Source: Propionibacteriaceae bacterium (lineage in GTDB: Bacteria > Actinomycetota > Actinomycetes > Propionibacteriales > Propionibacteriaceae). Taken from it: DNA of 64,000 bases. The translations under genes were made by a program, and so were the position numbers. The stretch is from contig JAIRYW010000033.1 of NCBI GenBank assembly GCA_031267645.1, positions 1 through 64,000 of the forward strand, in the 5' to 3' direction. The first letter of the stretch is position 1; every line of letters begins with the position of its first letter. The notes below the pieces were generated by a model that was not told the DNA's origin, did not search any database, and saw only the letters and a list, made by a program, of their open reading frames with translations. Positions 28,901 through 34,568 of this stretch are shown in pieces.

Positions 28901-31900
28901 TTCGCCGTCAGCAACGCCTTCGACCAGTTGCCGCAACGCCAGGTCAGGAAGGTGGCCCAAGGCGGCGCCGGCCAATTCGGCTTCGAGGTCGCCTGGCCCG
29001 GCCAGGCCCCCTTCAGCCCGCCGCCGATCACGGTCGGCCCGGCCGCGCCCGTCACGGTGGCCTCGGTTTGGGGCGACCAACCCGGCCACATCAGCTTGGT
29101 CGAGACGACGCCCGACCCGGCCAGCGCCGGCGGCGTCTGGACCCTGACCGGCGGCTCCTGCCAGGTCACCCGGCCCGACGGCAGCGTCTTCGACCAGGCC
29201 ATGACGGTGAGCCAGGGGCCAGCCGGATCGAACCGATGGCAGGCCCAGACCAGCCAGCCGCTGGGCCAAGGCGACGCCGCCGACTGTCTCTTGGTCAACC
29301 AGTTCACGCCAGCCGGACGGATCCAGCTGGTCAAGACGGTCGATCCGGTCGGTTTGGTGTCCTACGACGGATTCCCGGCTGACTTCTCGTACACGGTCAC
29401 CCAGTACGCCGTCGACCTGGCCGGCCAAGCCAGCCCGACCGGTCAGGTCGAGTTGGCCTCGGCCCACGTCGACGCCGCCGCCTTCAGCGACGTCGTGGCC
29501 GGGCCGGGCGGCGACTGGCCGGACGGTTTCCTGGTCACGACCGGCCAGAGCCGCTACCAGTACGTCATCACCGAGTCCTTGCCCAGCGCCAGCTTCGTGG
29601 GCGGCTGGCAGGTGGCGGGCGTCAGCTGCCAGGGCGGCCAGACCGTGGCCGTGTCCGGGGCGTCGGTCACCTTGGAGTTGACGGCCGGATCGCCTGAGGC
29701 CAGTTGCACCTTCACCAACCGTTGGGTGGAAGCTCCCAGCGGCAGTTTGACCATCGTCAAACGGGGCAGCGACGACCTCTCCTTGCGTTCCGGCGCGGCC
29801 GTCTTGAGCTATCAGTGCGTCGAACAGCAAGCCGGCCAGCCGATCGCCTTCAGCCAAGACCTGGTCCTGCCGCCCGGCGCCAGTTCGACCTCGACCGGGT
29901 TCCAGAGCTTCGCTCCGCTGACCTGCCGGGTCGACGAGACCGCCACCGGGGCGGCCGTCGGCGTCACCGCCGGCTATCAGGTCCAGGTGACCTTGAACGG
30001 CCAGCCGCTCAGCCCCGGCCCGGATCTGGGTCAGGACTTCACGGTCGCCCTGGGCGACCAGGTCGTCTTCCAGGTCGACAACAGCTATCAAGCGCCGCCG
30101 CCGCCGGCTCGGTTGACTGTGACCAAGCACACCAGCGCCGACCCGAGCGTGCGCGACCAAGCCGCCCAGATCGACCTGACCTGTCGAAAAGACGGTCAGA
30201 TCGAGCTGTCCGGCCAGGTCACGGTGGCCCCCGGGCTGGCCGCCGCCAGCGGGACCTTCCAGGTCGACGGCGACGCGCTGTCCTGTTCGGTGACGGAGTC
30301 GGCCGCCGGCGCGGCCGCCGGCTATCAGGGCGACCAGCCCACCTGGACGGTGGCCAACCATGATCTGCCGCTGTCGCCCCAACCGGCTTGGGGCGAACCC
30401 TTCACGGTCCAAGCCGGCGACGACATCGCCTTGGTGGTCGACAACACCTTCACGGCCTTGCCACCGCCACCGCCGGAGCCTTACCAGCGGGTCCACAAGC
30501 AGGCTCTGGGCGCCGACGGCGTCTTCGACTTCGTCGTGGACTACTCGGACGGCTCCCGCCAGACCGTCACGGGCTTGAGCGTGGCCCAGGCCACGACGGC
30601 CCAGGTGGACGCCCACACCTCCCAGCCCGGCGGCCCGGACCAGTTCCTACAGGTGACGGAGATCAGCGCCGCCGGCTCGGCCGCCGGCCAGTGGAGTTTG
30701 GTGGCGGCCAGTTGCCAGGTCGGTCCGGTCGGCGGCGGGGCCACCCGCCCGGTCGAGATGGAGATCGAACAGCTCTCGGTTGACAGCTGGTCCGCCACCA
30801 GCCGCGAAGCGCTCTCGCCGGATCAGAACGCCGACTGCGTCTTGGTCAACCACTTCCAGCCCACCGGCCGGATCGACTTGGTCAAGACGGTCGACCCGAC
30901 TGGGTTGACGGCGGACGCCTTCCCCGGCGGCCAGGCCGACTTCTCCTTCAGCCTGACCCAGCTGGCCGGGCCGGACAGCTCGGCCCTGGCGCCGACCGGC
31001 CGGGTCTACTGGGCCGGGGCCAGCCCGGACCAGACCCACCTGTCGGTGACGGCCCAACCCAGCGGCCAAGGCCTGCCCTGGCCGACCGGCTTCCCGGTGA
31101 CCGACGCCGACGGGCACTACCAGTACGTCATCGCCGAAGTCCTGCCGCCGCCCACGGCGGCCGGCTGGTGGCGTTTGGCGCAGGTGGTCTGCTCGCCCGA
31201 CACAGCCGTGGTGCCCGGTTCGCAGACCGCTGACTCGATCACCGTCGAACCGACCGCTGGAGCGGCCACGGTCGAGTGCGAGTTCGTCAACCAGTGGGTT
31301 CCAACGGCCCGGATCAGTCTGGTCAAACAGGCCACGGCCGACCTCAGCCTGCGTTCTGAGGCCGCCCGCCTGGCGGTCGAGTGCTCGTATCAGCTGCCCT
31401 CCGGACCGGTCCAGCTCCAACATGACGTGGTCCTGCCGCCGGGCCTGACCAGCGCCTCGCTCGACCTGACCGCCCCGGGCGACCTGACCTGTCAGGTGAC
31501 CGAGCCACAGACCGGAGCCGGCCCAGCGGTCGAGTGGTCGTACAGCCAAAGCGCCAGCGACGCCGGCCAGCCCTGGCCGGTCCCGCCGCTGGGCCAGACC
31601 TTCGAGGTCGACGCCGGCCACGACGTGGTCTACCAGGTCGTCAACCATTACGTCCGACTGGCCCAGATCAGTCTGACCAAGACGACCACGGCCGATCAGT
31701 CGGTCCGGCCCGGTCCGGCCCAGGTGGCGGTGCGCTGCCTGTCTCGCGACGACGGCTCCCTGCAGGTGGATCAGACCTTCGAGGTGCCGCCGGGCCAGTC
31801 CAGCGCCAGCTTGGCCTTCCAATCCAGCCGGCCTTTGAGCTGCGTCGTGACCGAGCCCAGCGCCGGTCAGGCGGACGGTTACACCTGGTCCTACGCCCTG

Positions 31901-32149
31901 ACCGCCGTCAACCAACTCGGGCCGATCGAACCGGCCCCCGAACTGGGCCAAGTCATCGTGGTCGACCCGGGGGACCGTCTGGCCATCGGCCTGGACAACA
32001 CCTTCCTGCCACCGCCTCCGCCCGATCCGCCCGTGCCGGGCGGCGGATCGACCCTGGCCCAGATCTGGCTCCTGGCGGCCGGCCTCTGCCTGGTCTCGGG
32101 CGGCGCCATCTTGCTGGGGAGCCGTCGTCGGCCCAAGCGGGCTTTCTGA
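19910..32149 (+). CDS. giant secreted repeat protein of 4079 residues with 28 prealbumin-like (DUF5979-like) domains
   Basis: The product has a long signal peptide (basic start, hydrophobic core, PSAEAAQ near residue 46), an N-terminal head of about 340 residues with several Cys and a Ca-loop-like DGNGDGVND (from residue 282), then seven tandem units of 506-533 residues (starts near 389, 922, 1450, 1980, 2501, 3007 and 3522). Each unit has four domains, A (RxxxKxxxGxxGxFDF), B (GRIxLxKxV), C (xLVKxxxxDxSLR) and D (VxKTTxxDxSxRP), the last ending in a Pro-rich VYxPPPP-type linker. Nearly every domain has two Cys and a Lys / Glu / Asn pattern like CnaB folds. The C-terminus is PPPPPDPPVPGGGS, one membrane helix and RRRPKR, without LPXTG. 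I infer a long fibrous adhesin or stalk on the cell surface; the DUF5979 name is from memory. The gene is 12.2 kb, a single intact frame. Confidence 0.85.
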   Translation: MSLRRRTATRASRTGRSLALGAAVLSLALSGVGLGPQAVLPSAEAAQVNPRPPTGSLSVTFVGVVCDDYSDVQANRARNNIQESLRDLGPDSTYPSGAAVTPGPENAGMNSEHCSPLPGLQFTIGSGMVSKTTASYYLSYVSGATATVTTVASVPELDNQGRTVGNSTIPGAVTVTLDRETSIAQRGSLWAQGGTPSDPRPVDTTGAYDELSFAALRCAYDAVNGDNVEKVAFNSGSRHVYCYYYAIGHQVEAGTIVVQKVLAPDTIGQGVFRFDGDVSYADGNGDGVNDFSLTATKPGQIVSQSFVRAVGTPWHFQETLPSTADWVTPQSPVCVTTGGGQAEVVNDGADTHRTDGLHPTEVTLTEAGQTVTCTYTNARQAPGPTPQNYPFRRLWKEVIGSSGEFDFLVAFPGDLSPLEVDDVAAADDGTSSLVREESGSVASKAGLITVTEQVPATDTDAWALAQGSCAVTDGPDPDLSTAVSVPMTIGRDQVGNFTAQLSRPLTATENADCLITNTYTPTGRITIKKQVVSDGMVVADAFQPAQDGSLRADFEYVVLQQLVLSDDTNAVLAAYGLNAQITPDDIGDAVAAQHEGTVLPWPDGFPVSNPAGTRYRYVVEESTPVPTDRGDWQVDAVECVDSDGELVASSQNSGQVEFELTTAAPDVSCTFVNSWRPLALVTIVKQATADTDLRNGPARLDYFCNFREDNEGEVLFGNSVSVAAGLERSDTEFGSTLPLSCWVEESADQAGASPGVGWTVDLSLTNHGLPVPAPALGQPVDIDLGDEIVITATNVYTPPPPISLSLVKNSTADRSIRPDPAQLALTCQAGDATVLSGTLSLPAGESSQTQTFSYDDPPYDQDLVCQVSESTAGQAPAWQPSAQLSLTKNGQPWPDPVVLDQPFTVERGDLVEITVDNDFDPMPNRAVTKRTAGPAASFDFEIAFPGQPAVTAPALATPADGSVVVTELSGQPVTAAGPVRLVETVPDPSQAGGVWRLDSAVCQVTSLSGGATRQFGLVVSPDPEQPNRWLADSQSQSLDPTDSVSCELANVFTPAGRIDLTKTVDETGLVPADAFFPSDSAQFTYQVVQWAQDLTAAGSPLAPTGQKWTASAQTSSAAHVDVSALPVGAWPAGLPVSTDQTRYQYVITEQVPTVQAAGAGEWRVEDISCGAQTVATDLAAGAVTVEPTAAQPQVGCQFTNQWVPGAKLTIVKNATDDTSLRTGSAIIDYTCSYTEAGQPTVEFSQSIEVDPAAATGSNSFQVGSDIECTVTERATGAPPYVTPQVSLSATNQGQPVTWTPQLGQPFTVGMGDDVVFTVDNVYNAPTLQVALTKQTVSDVLLRSAPAELNLNCVSSLGYPSVGGDLPVAVGQASGTAQFQAHYPLTCVVTEPQSGVAPGYEVVSRASLSGDVGSTRVNQTLTLGEPFDLAPGDNVLVTVENIVRPQPSTATPWRFWKQARGADGVFDVTAEIGRGTTWLPVSDPALAVADGSQAAIGVIDPEDWPETWEGDFGVRLTEILPSSAVGEWSFDHAYCQVQSEDGETNQIPLDKVSGPGQTQVFEADKVFVWEDQIDCYIENDFVPAGRIQLAKQTVLNDSTLADDAYPGGEADFSFSVAQWSGPTADQIAPTGRSWTLRAQTTPDQKYDPKAVPGPADPSWPAGLPITSQDAVYRYLISETAPAPTAAGVWQLSGVVCGDAPVTEQPDGSFMVELTQATPAASCTFTNTWLQAATLTVTKTATTDTSLRPNPAQLALSCLPDDGHPAFATGVPVAAGAAQGSFAFQSGYAKLQCTVSEAPSLGGFTGAGAGVDVSASARISVNGLESALPAGGTDPFWASFEVLEGDQVAVTVDNVYTAQPAQLRLVKDVPVTSYQPVVAPVLGVNCVNQLGQTVLNDSLTWGPPAGQTATVVDFAPGPGPVQCVVTESVSGAGPGWALADYQVTGRLLPSGDVLVGLDLGEPFQIERGQEVEFSVSNDYAPAPTRRVLKQTVGATGAFRVFGSFPGDSGPWQLDQTTAAIDPGAPVEVVASEPDAIVSQTGPVALSEIVPQSDTGVWSLTSASCAVRPLDGGPGRVLALDVTLDPTDPNRWNADSQGDLAPTEQADCTLVNTFTPAGRINLTKSVDSDGPDPAAGLPARFDYTIVQLAGPAGGADPQPTGRTYSGQVALPDASLGLSGVPVQPGSSGLAWPAGFAVSDQSTTYLYQISESLPAPSAAGAWRVEDVTCQPASVLRSWTGSSATIELSAAQPVANCQFVNAWTPVAQVSLVKTGSADPSLRPGPALIDLVCRGAAPGSVANVRHQLTLPVGSGSASLSFSSGTDLICQVQESQSDTGADPASGVTWDWRLSLTNHGLPGSALALYQDFPVSQGDDLQIALDDHYTPPPPAQVTVVKTTSGDQSIRPNAAILNVNCQDQSGQTLVDGTVEVAPGSTQAEHLFQSSQPMSCRVTEASGGQGESHAVSASAQLRDAAGTVSPVELGQAFAVARGDRLTFSVDNQFQDLPRRQLSKQVLGGSGEFDFAILWPGQSQPQTVSDLGLTDGATVPVATVWGTAAGALQVTETGPDPAVAGGQWSLQSATCQVTEAGGAVSTVDLTVAPGSNQWTAQTGSDLPAGAGFDCQLVNQFIPAGQIQLRKTVSPDGLVAADALPAQFSYNVTQYAVDSLGQASPTGLVASGSVQMTAAQLSDQAVQPDSGWPAGFEVTTAAARYQYVISEVLPAPSLYGAWRVAGVSCVGAQPVTPWVSGPSVTVELTGAESAADCAFTNQWVEAPAASFNLVKIGSGDTGLRSGPAVLDYQCTETVAGQPLTFSQSLVLPTGQASVQTGFQSFAALTCQVTEPVTGAGDQVGASASLRLIRNGQEVVDPAPAFGVDFAVDLGDQVTFEVTNSYVPPAQVTVSKTTTGDRTVRPDPARLAVRCLDQDDLVVVDAVVTVDPGQTAADQLFRSDQTLSCQVTEPSSGAAAAYRADVSAELRDSAGQVVPAQLGQTFTVAPGQAVVFAVSNAFDQLPQRQVRKVAQGGAGQFGFEVAWPGQAPFSPPPITVGPAAPVTVASVWGDQPGHISLVETTPDPASAGGVWTLTGGSCQVTRPDGSVFDQAMTVSQGPAGSNRWQAQTSQPLGQGDAADCLLVNQFTPAGRIQLVKTVDPVGLVSYDGFPADFSYTVTQYAVDLAGQASPTGQVELASAHVDAAAFSDVVAGPGGDWPDGFLVTTGQSRYQYVITESLPSASFVGGWQVAGVSCQGGQTVAVSGASVTLELTAGSPEASCTFTNRWVEAPSGSLTIVKRGSDDLSLRSGAAVLSYQCVEQQAGQPIAFSQDLVLPPGASSTSTGFQSFAPLTCRVDETATGAAVGVTAGYQVQVTLNGQPLSPGPDLGQDFTVALGDQVVFQVDNSYQAPPPPARLTVTKHTSADPSVRDQAAQIDLTCRKDGQIELSGQVTVAPGLAAASGTFQVDGDALSCSVTESAAGAAAGYQGDQPTWTVANHDLPLSPQPAWGEPFTVQAGDDIALVVDNTFTALPPPPPEPYQRVHKQALGADGVFDFVVDYSDGSRQTVTGLSVAQATTAQVDAHTSQPGGPDQFLQVTEISAAGSAAGQWSLVAASCQVGPVGGGATRPVEMEIEQLSVDSWSATSREALSPDQNADCVLVNHFQPTGRIDLVKTVDPTGLTADAFPGGQADFSFSLTQLAGPDSSALAPTGRVYWAGASPDQTHLSVTAQPSGQGLPWPTGFPVTDADGHYQYVIAEVLPPPTAAGWWRLAQVVCSPDTAVVPGSQTADSITVEPTAGAATVECEFVNQWVPTARISLVKQATADLSLRSEAARLAVECSYQLPSGPVQLQHDVVLPPGLTSASLDLTAPGDLTCQVTEPQTGAGPAVEWSYSQSASDAGQPWPVPPLGQTFEVDAGHDVVYQVVNHYVRLAQISLTKTTTADQSVRPGPAQVAVRCLSRDDGSLQVDQTFEVPPGQSSASLAFQSSRPLSCVVTEPSAGQADGYTWSYALTAVNQLGPIEPAPELGQVIVVDPGDRLAIGLDNTFLPPPPPDPPVPGGGSTLAQIWLLAAGLCLVSGGAILLGSRRRPKRAF
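21074..22672 (+). repeat. super-repeat unit 1 (residues 389-921)
   Basis: Domain A opens at FRRLWKEVIGSSGEFDF, B at GRITIKKQVV (about residue 523), C at VTIVKQATADTDLRNG (681), D at SLVKNSTADRSIRPDPA (about 805). Unit length is 533 residues, the longest of the seven. Confidence 0.8.
22673..24256 (+). repeat. super-repeat unit 2 (residues 922-1449)
   Basis: A opens at NRAVTKRTAGPAASFDF, B at GRIDLTKTVDETGLV, C at LTIVKNATDDTSLRTG, D at VALTKQTVSDVLLRSAPA. Domain D has an AT-rich codon patch near 23947-23976. Confidence 0.8.
24257..25846 (+). repeat. super-repeat unit 3 (residues 1450-1979)
   Basis: A opens at WRFWKQARGADGVFDV and is the most divergent A domain, B at GRIQLAKQTVLNDSTL, C at LTVTKTATTDTSLRPNPA, D at LRLVKDVPVTSYQPVVAP, also divergent. 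Confidence 0.8.
25847..27409 (+). repeat. super-repeat unit 4 (residues 1980-2500)
   Basis: A opens at TRRVLKQTVGATGAFRV, B at GRINLTKSVDSDGPDP, C at VSLVKTGSADPSLRPGPA, D at VTVVKTTSGDQSIRPNAA. Confidence 0.8.
27410..28927 (+). repeat. super-repeat unit 5 (residues 2501-3006)
   Basis: A opens at RRQLSKQVLGGSGEFDF, B at GQIQLRKTVSPDGLVAAD, C at FNLVKIGSGDTGLRSGPA, D at VTVSKTTTGDRTVRPDPA. By eye its closest relative is unit 6 (shared QYAVD and GQASPTG in domain B). Confidence 0.8.
28928..30472 (+). repeat. super-repeat unit 6 (residues 3007-3521)
   Basis: A opens at QRQVRKVAQGGAGQFGF, B at GRIQLVKTVDPVGLVSYD, C at LTIVKRGSDDLSLRSGAA, D at LTVTKHTSADPSVRDQAA. Confidence 0.8.
30473..32008 (+). 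repeat. super-repeat unit 7 (residues 3522-about 4033)
   Basis: A opens at YQRVHKQALGADGVFDF, B at GRIDLVKTVDPTGLTADA, C at ISLVKQATADLSLRSEAA, D at ISLTKTTTADQSVRPGPA. It leads into the Pro-rich stretch and the C-terminal membrane helix. Confidence 0.8.
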
Positions 32150-32164
32150 GCCTGGTCCTCACCC

Positions 32165-32199
32165 GACTCGGTCCGACACAACTTGAGTCGGACCGAGTC
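32165..32199 (+). terminator. 13-bp perfect inverted repeat after the giant gene, next to the mtrA promoter
   Basis: GACTCGGTCCGAC (32165-32177) and GTCGGACCGAGTC (32187-32199) form a perfect 13-bp stem with a 9-nt loop. It starts 15 bp after the giant gene's stop and has no U-tract, as is common for actinobacterial terminators. It also ends 13 bp before a candidate mtrA -10, so it covers that promoter's -35 area. Confidence 0.65.
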
Positions 32200-32212
32200 A
32201 GGCCCGGGGCAG

Positions 32213-32218
32213 TAGACT
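32213..32218 (+). promoter_or_regulatory. candidate -10 element of mtrA
   Basis: TAGACT at this place would start transcription near 32225, giving a leader of about 28 nt that contains GGAAGG (32238-32243) before the GTG at 32253. No -35 consensus is visible; the corresponding stretch lies in the 3' arm of the inverted repeat. Confidence 0.4.
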
Positions 32219-32252
32219 CAGCTCGACCACCAGCGCTGGAAGGATCCTGACC

Positions 32253-32951
32253 GTGACTGAGCCGAGTGGCCCGCGCAGCCGGGTCTTGGTCGTCGATGAC
32301 GACGCCTCCTTGGCCGAGATGCTGCAGTTGGTGCTGAAGCGGGGAGGTTACGACACCATCTGGTGCGCCCACGGCGACCAGGCCTTGGAGGCCTTCCGGA
32401 TCGGTCAGCCGGACCTAGTCCTGCTCGATCTGATGCTGCCGGGCCGCGACGGGGTCGACATCTGTCGCGACATCCGGGCCGAGTCGGGCGTCCCCATCGT
32501 CATGTTGACGGCCAAGTCCGACACCGCCGACGTCGTGCACGGTCTGGAGGCCGGTGCCGACGACTACATCGCCAAGCCCTTCAAACCGCGCGAGTTGGTG
32601 GCCCGGGTCAAAACCCGTCTGAGGCGCCCCAGCTCCGGCGAGGCCGAGACGATCCGGGTGGGCGACGTCACGATCGCGGCCAGCGCCCATCAGGTGCGCC
32701 GGGAGGGCCAGCCGATCAACCTGACTCCGCTCGAGTTCGACCTGCTGTTGGCTCTGGCCCGCCGGCCGGACCACGTCTTCAGCCGGGAGCAGCTGCTGCA
32801 GCAGGTCTGGGGCTACCGCCACGCCGCCGACACCCGCTTGGTCAACGTCCACGTCCAGCGCCTGAGGGCCAAGATCGAACGCGACGCCGACAACCCCGAG
32901 ATCGTGGTGACCGTGCGGGGGGTCGGCTACCGGGCCGGTGGGGGCGCCTGA
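32253..32951 (+). CDS. mtrA: MtrA response regulator, OmpR/PhoB type
   Basis: The 232-residue protein has a receiver domain with the acidic pocket VVDDD (13-17), phospho-acceptor Asp59 in LLDLMLPG and Lys108 in AKPF, then a winged-helix DNA-binding domain ending in VVTVRGVGYRAG. In actinobacteria MtrA is an essential or near-essential regulator of cell-wall hydrolases, cell division and, in mycobacteria, replication initiation. The start is a GTG with GGAAGG 9 nt upstream. It is followed 3 bp later by mtrB and then lpqB, the conserved order. Confidence 0.93.
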   Translation: MTEPSGPRSRVLVVDDDASLAEMLQLVLKRGGYDTIWCAHGDQALEAFRIGQPDLVLLDLMLPGRDGVDICRDIRAESGVPIVMLTAKSDTADVVHGLEAGADDYIAKPFKPRELVARVKTRLRRPSSGEAETIRVGDVTIAASAHQVRREGQPINLTPLEFDLLLALARRPDHVFSREQLLQQVWGYRHAADTRLVNVHVQRLRAKIERDADNPEIVVTVRGVGYRAGGGA

Positions 32952-32954
32952 GCC

Positions 32955-34568
32955 ATGCCGGACCGGTCGGCCGCCGCCACCACGCCCTTGCGTTGGTGGC
33001 GCTCCTCGCTGACCCTCCGGGTGGTCACCTTGGCCACCGCCGGCACGCTGGTGGCCATCTTGGTGGCCGGCGTCTTCCTGCTCCGATCGGTCACCGAAGG
33101 CCTGGTCACCCGGGCCCAAGGCTCGGCCCTGACCGACGCCAACGCCGCCCTCAGCCAGATCGAACAGGCCCTCAGCTCGTCTCGGCTGGAACAGCTGACC
33201 TCCTCCGAGGTGGTGCCCCGGATCGCGGCCGACGCGATTCCGCGGGGCTTGGTCGGACAACGTTACTACACCTGGATCCGGACCCCGCTGGGAGCTTGGC
33301 TGACCCAGCACCAAGTCGACCGTCGCTCCATCCCGGACGACCTGCTGGCGGCCGTCGACGCCGAACCGGGCGAAGTCCACTGGCAGCCGACCCAGGTGCA
33401 CTACCTGGACGGCTCGGAGTCGGCCCCCGGTCTGGCGGTCGGCGCCACCGTGGGCGGGCCGACCGACCAGGTCAAGCTACGGGTCTACTTCGTCTTCCCG
33501 CTGACCCAGGAGGCCCAGACCCTGCGTGTGGTCCAGACCGCCTTGGCCCTCAGCGGAACCGTCGTCGTCATCGCCATGGCGGTGGTGGCGTACGCCGTGG
33601 CCCGGCTGACCCTGCGGCCGATCCGAGTGGCCCGTCAAGCGGCCGAGCGGCTGGCCTCGGGCGAGTTGACCCAGCCGATGCCGGTCCGGGGGACCGACGA
33701 CCTGGCCCGCCTGGCCTGGTCCATGAACCACATGGCCGATCAGCTGCAACTGCGCATCGGCCAGTTGGAGGAGCTGTCGCGCCTGCAGCAGCGTTTCGTG
33801 TCCGACGTCTCGCACGAGCTGCGCACCCCCCTGACCACCGTGCGCATGGCGGCCGACATGGTCTATGACAGCCGCCACTCCTTGGGTGAGATCGAGCAGC
33901 GGGCGGTGGTCTTGCTGCGTCAGGAGCTGGACCGCTTCGAAGCCCTGCTGGCCGATCTGTTGGAGATCTCCCGCTTCGACGCCGGCGCCGCCGTCCTCAT
34001 TTTGGACGAGGCCGACCTGGTCGAATTGGTGGCGTCCGAGATCGAGACTTTGGCCAAGCTCAGCCGGGCGGCCGGGGCGGAGGTCCGCTTCCACCACGAC
34101 GACGGGCCCTGCCTAGCCCAGGTCGACGTCAGGCGGGTCTCGCGCTTGGTGCGCAACCTGTTGTCTAACGCCATCGAGCACTCCGAGGGCCGTCCCATCG
34201 ACGTCACGGTCAAGGCCGACGACGCGGTCGTGGCCATCGCCGTGCGCGACCACGGGGTCGGCTTCTCCGGCGACCAAGCCAAACATCTGTTCAGTCGCTT
34301 CTGGCGGGCCGATCCGGCCCGGGCCCGCCATATCGGCGGCACCGGGCTGGGGCTGGCCATCTCGCAGGAGGACGTCCACCTGCATCGTGGTTCGATCCAC
34401 GCTTGGGGCCGGCCCAGCCAAGGGGCCCAGTTCCGGGTCACCTTGCCCCGCCGGCCGGACCAGGTGGTGGTGGCCTCACCGCTGCCGCTGGTGCCGCTCG
34501 ACGCCGAGTCGAAGACGCCGTCGGCTTCGCTGGCCGGCTCCTTCGACGGCCGTCGGGAGGTCCTATGA
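32955..34568 (+). CDS. mtrB: MtrB sensor histidine kinase
   Basis: The 537-residue kinase has two membrane helices (about 22-44 and 196-216) enclosing an extracytoplasmic sensor domain of about 150 residues, then a HAMP linker (LRPIRVARQAAERLASGE), the dimerisation/phosphoacceptor helix with His287 in SHELRTPLTTVRM, and the ATPase domain with N box NLLSNAIEHSEG, G1 DHGVGFS and G2 GGTGLGLAI. It phosphorylates MtrA. Its stop overlaps the lpqB start as ATGA. Confidence 0.93.
   Translation: MPDRSAAATTPLRWWRSSLTLRVVTLATAGTLVAILVAGVFLLRSVTEGLVTRAQGSALTDANAALSQIEQALSSSRLEQLTSSEVVPRIAADAIPRGLVGQRYYTWIRTPLGAWLTQHQVDRRSIPDDLLAAVDAEPGEVHWQPTQVHYLDGSESAPGLAVGATVGGPTDQVKLRVYFVFPLTQEAQTLRVVQTALALSGTVVVIAMAVVAYAVARLTLRPIRVARQAAERLASGELTQPMPVRGTDDLARLAWSMNHMADQLQLRIGQLEELSRLQQRFVSDVSHELRTPLTTVRMAADMVYDSRHSLGEIEQRAVVLLRQELDRFEALLADLLEISRFDAGAAVLILDEADLVELVASEIETLAKLSRAAGAEVRFHHDDGPCLAQVDVRRVSRLVRNLLSNAIEHSEGRPIDVTVKADDAVVAIAVRDHGVGFSGDQAKHLFSRFWRADPARARHIGGTGLGLAISQEDVHLHRGSIHAWGRPSQGAQFRVTLPRRPDQVVVASPLPLVPLDAESKTPSASLAGSFDGRREVL

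Noticed and set aside
27731..30616. Open frame of 961 codons antisense to the giant gene, and similar long antisense frames elsewhere
   Set aside because: They are by-products of GC-rich codon periodicity: low-complexity Gly/Arg/Asp composition, no ribosome site, no known domain.
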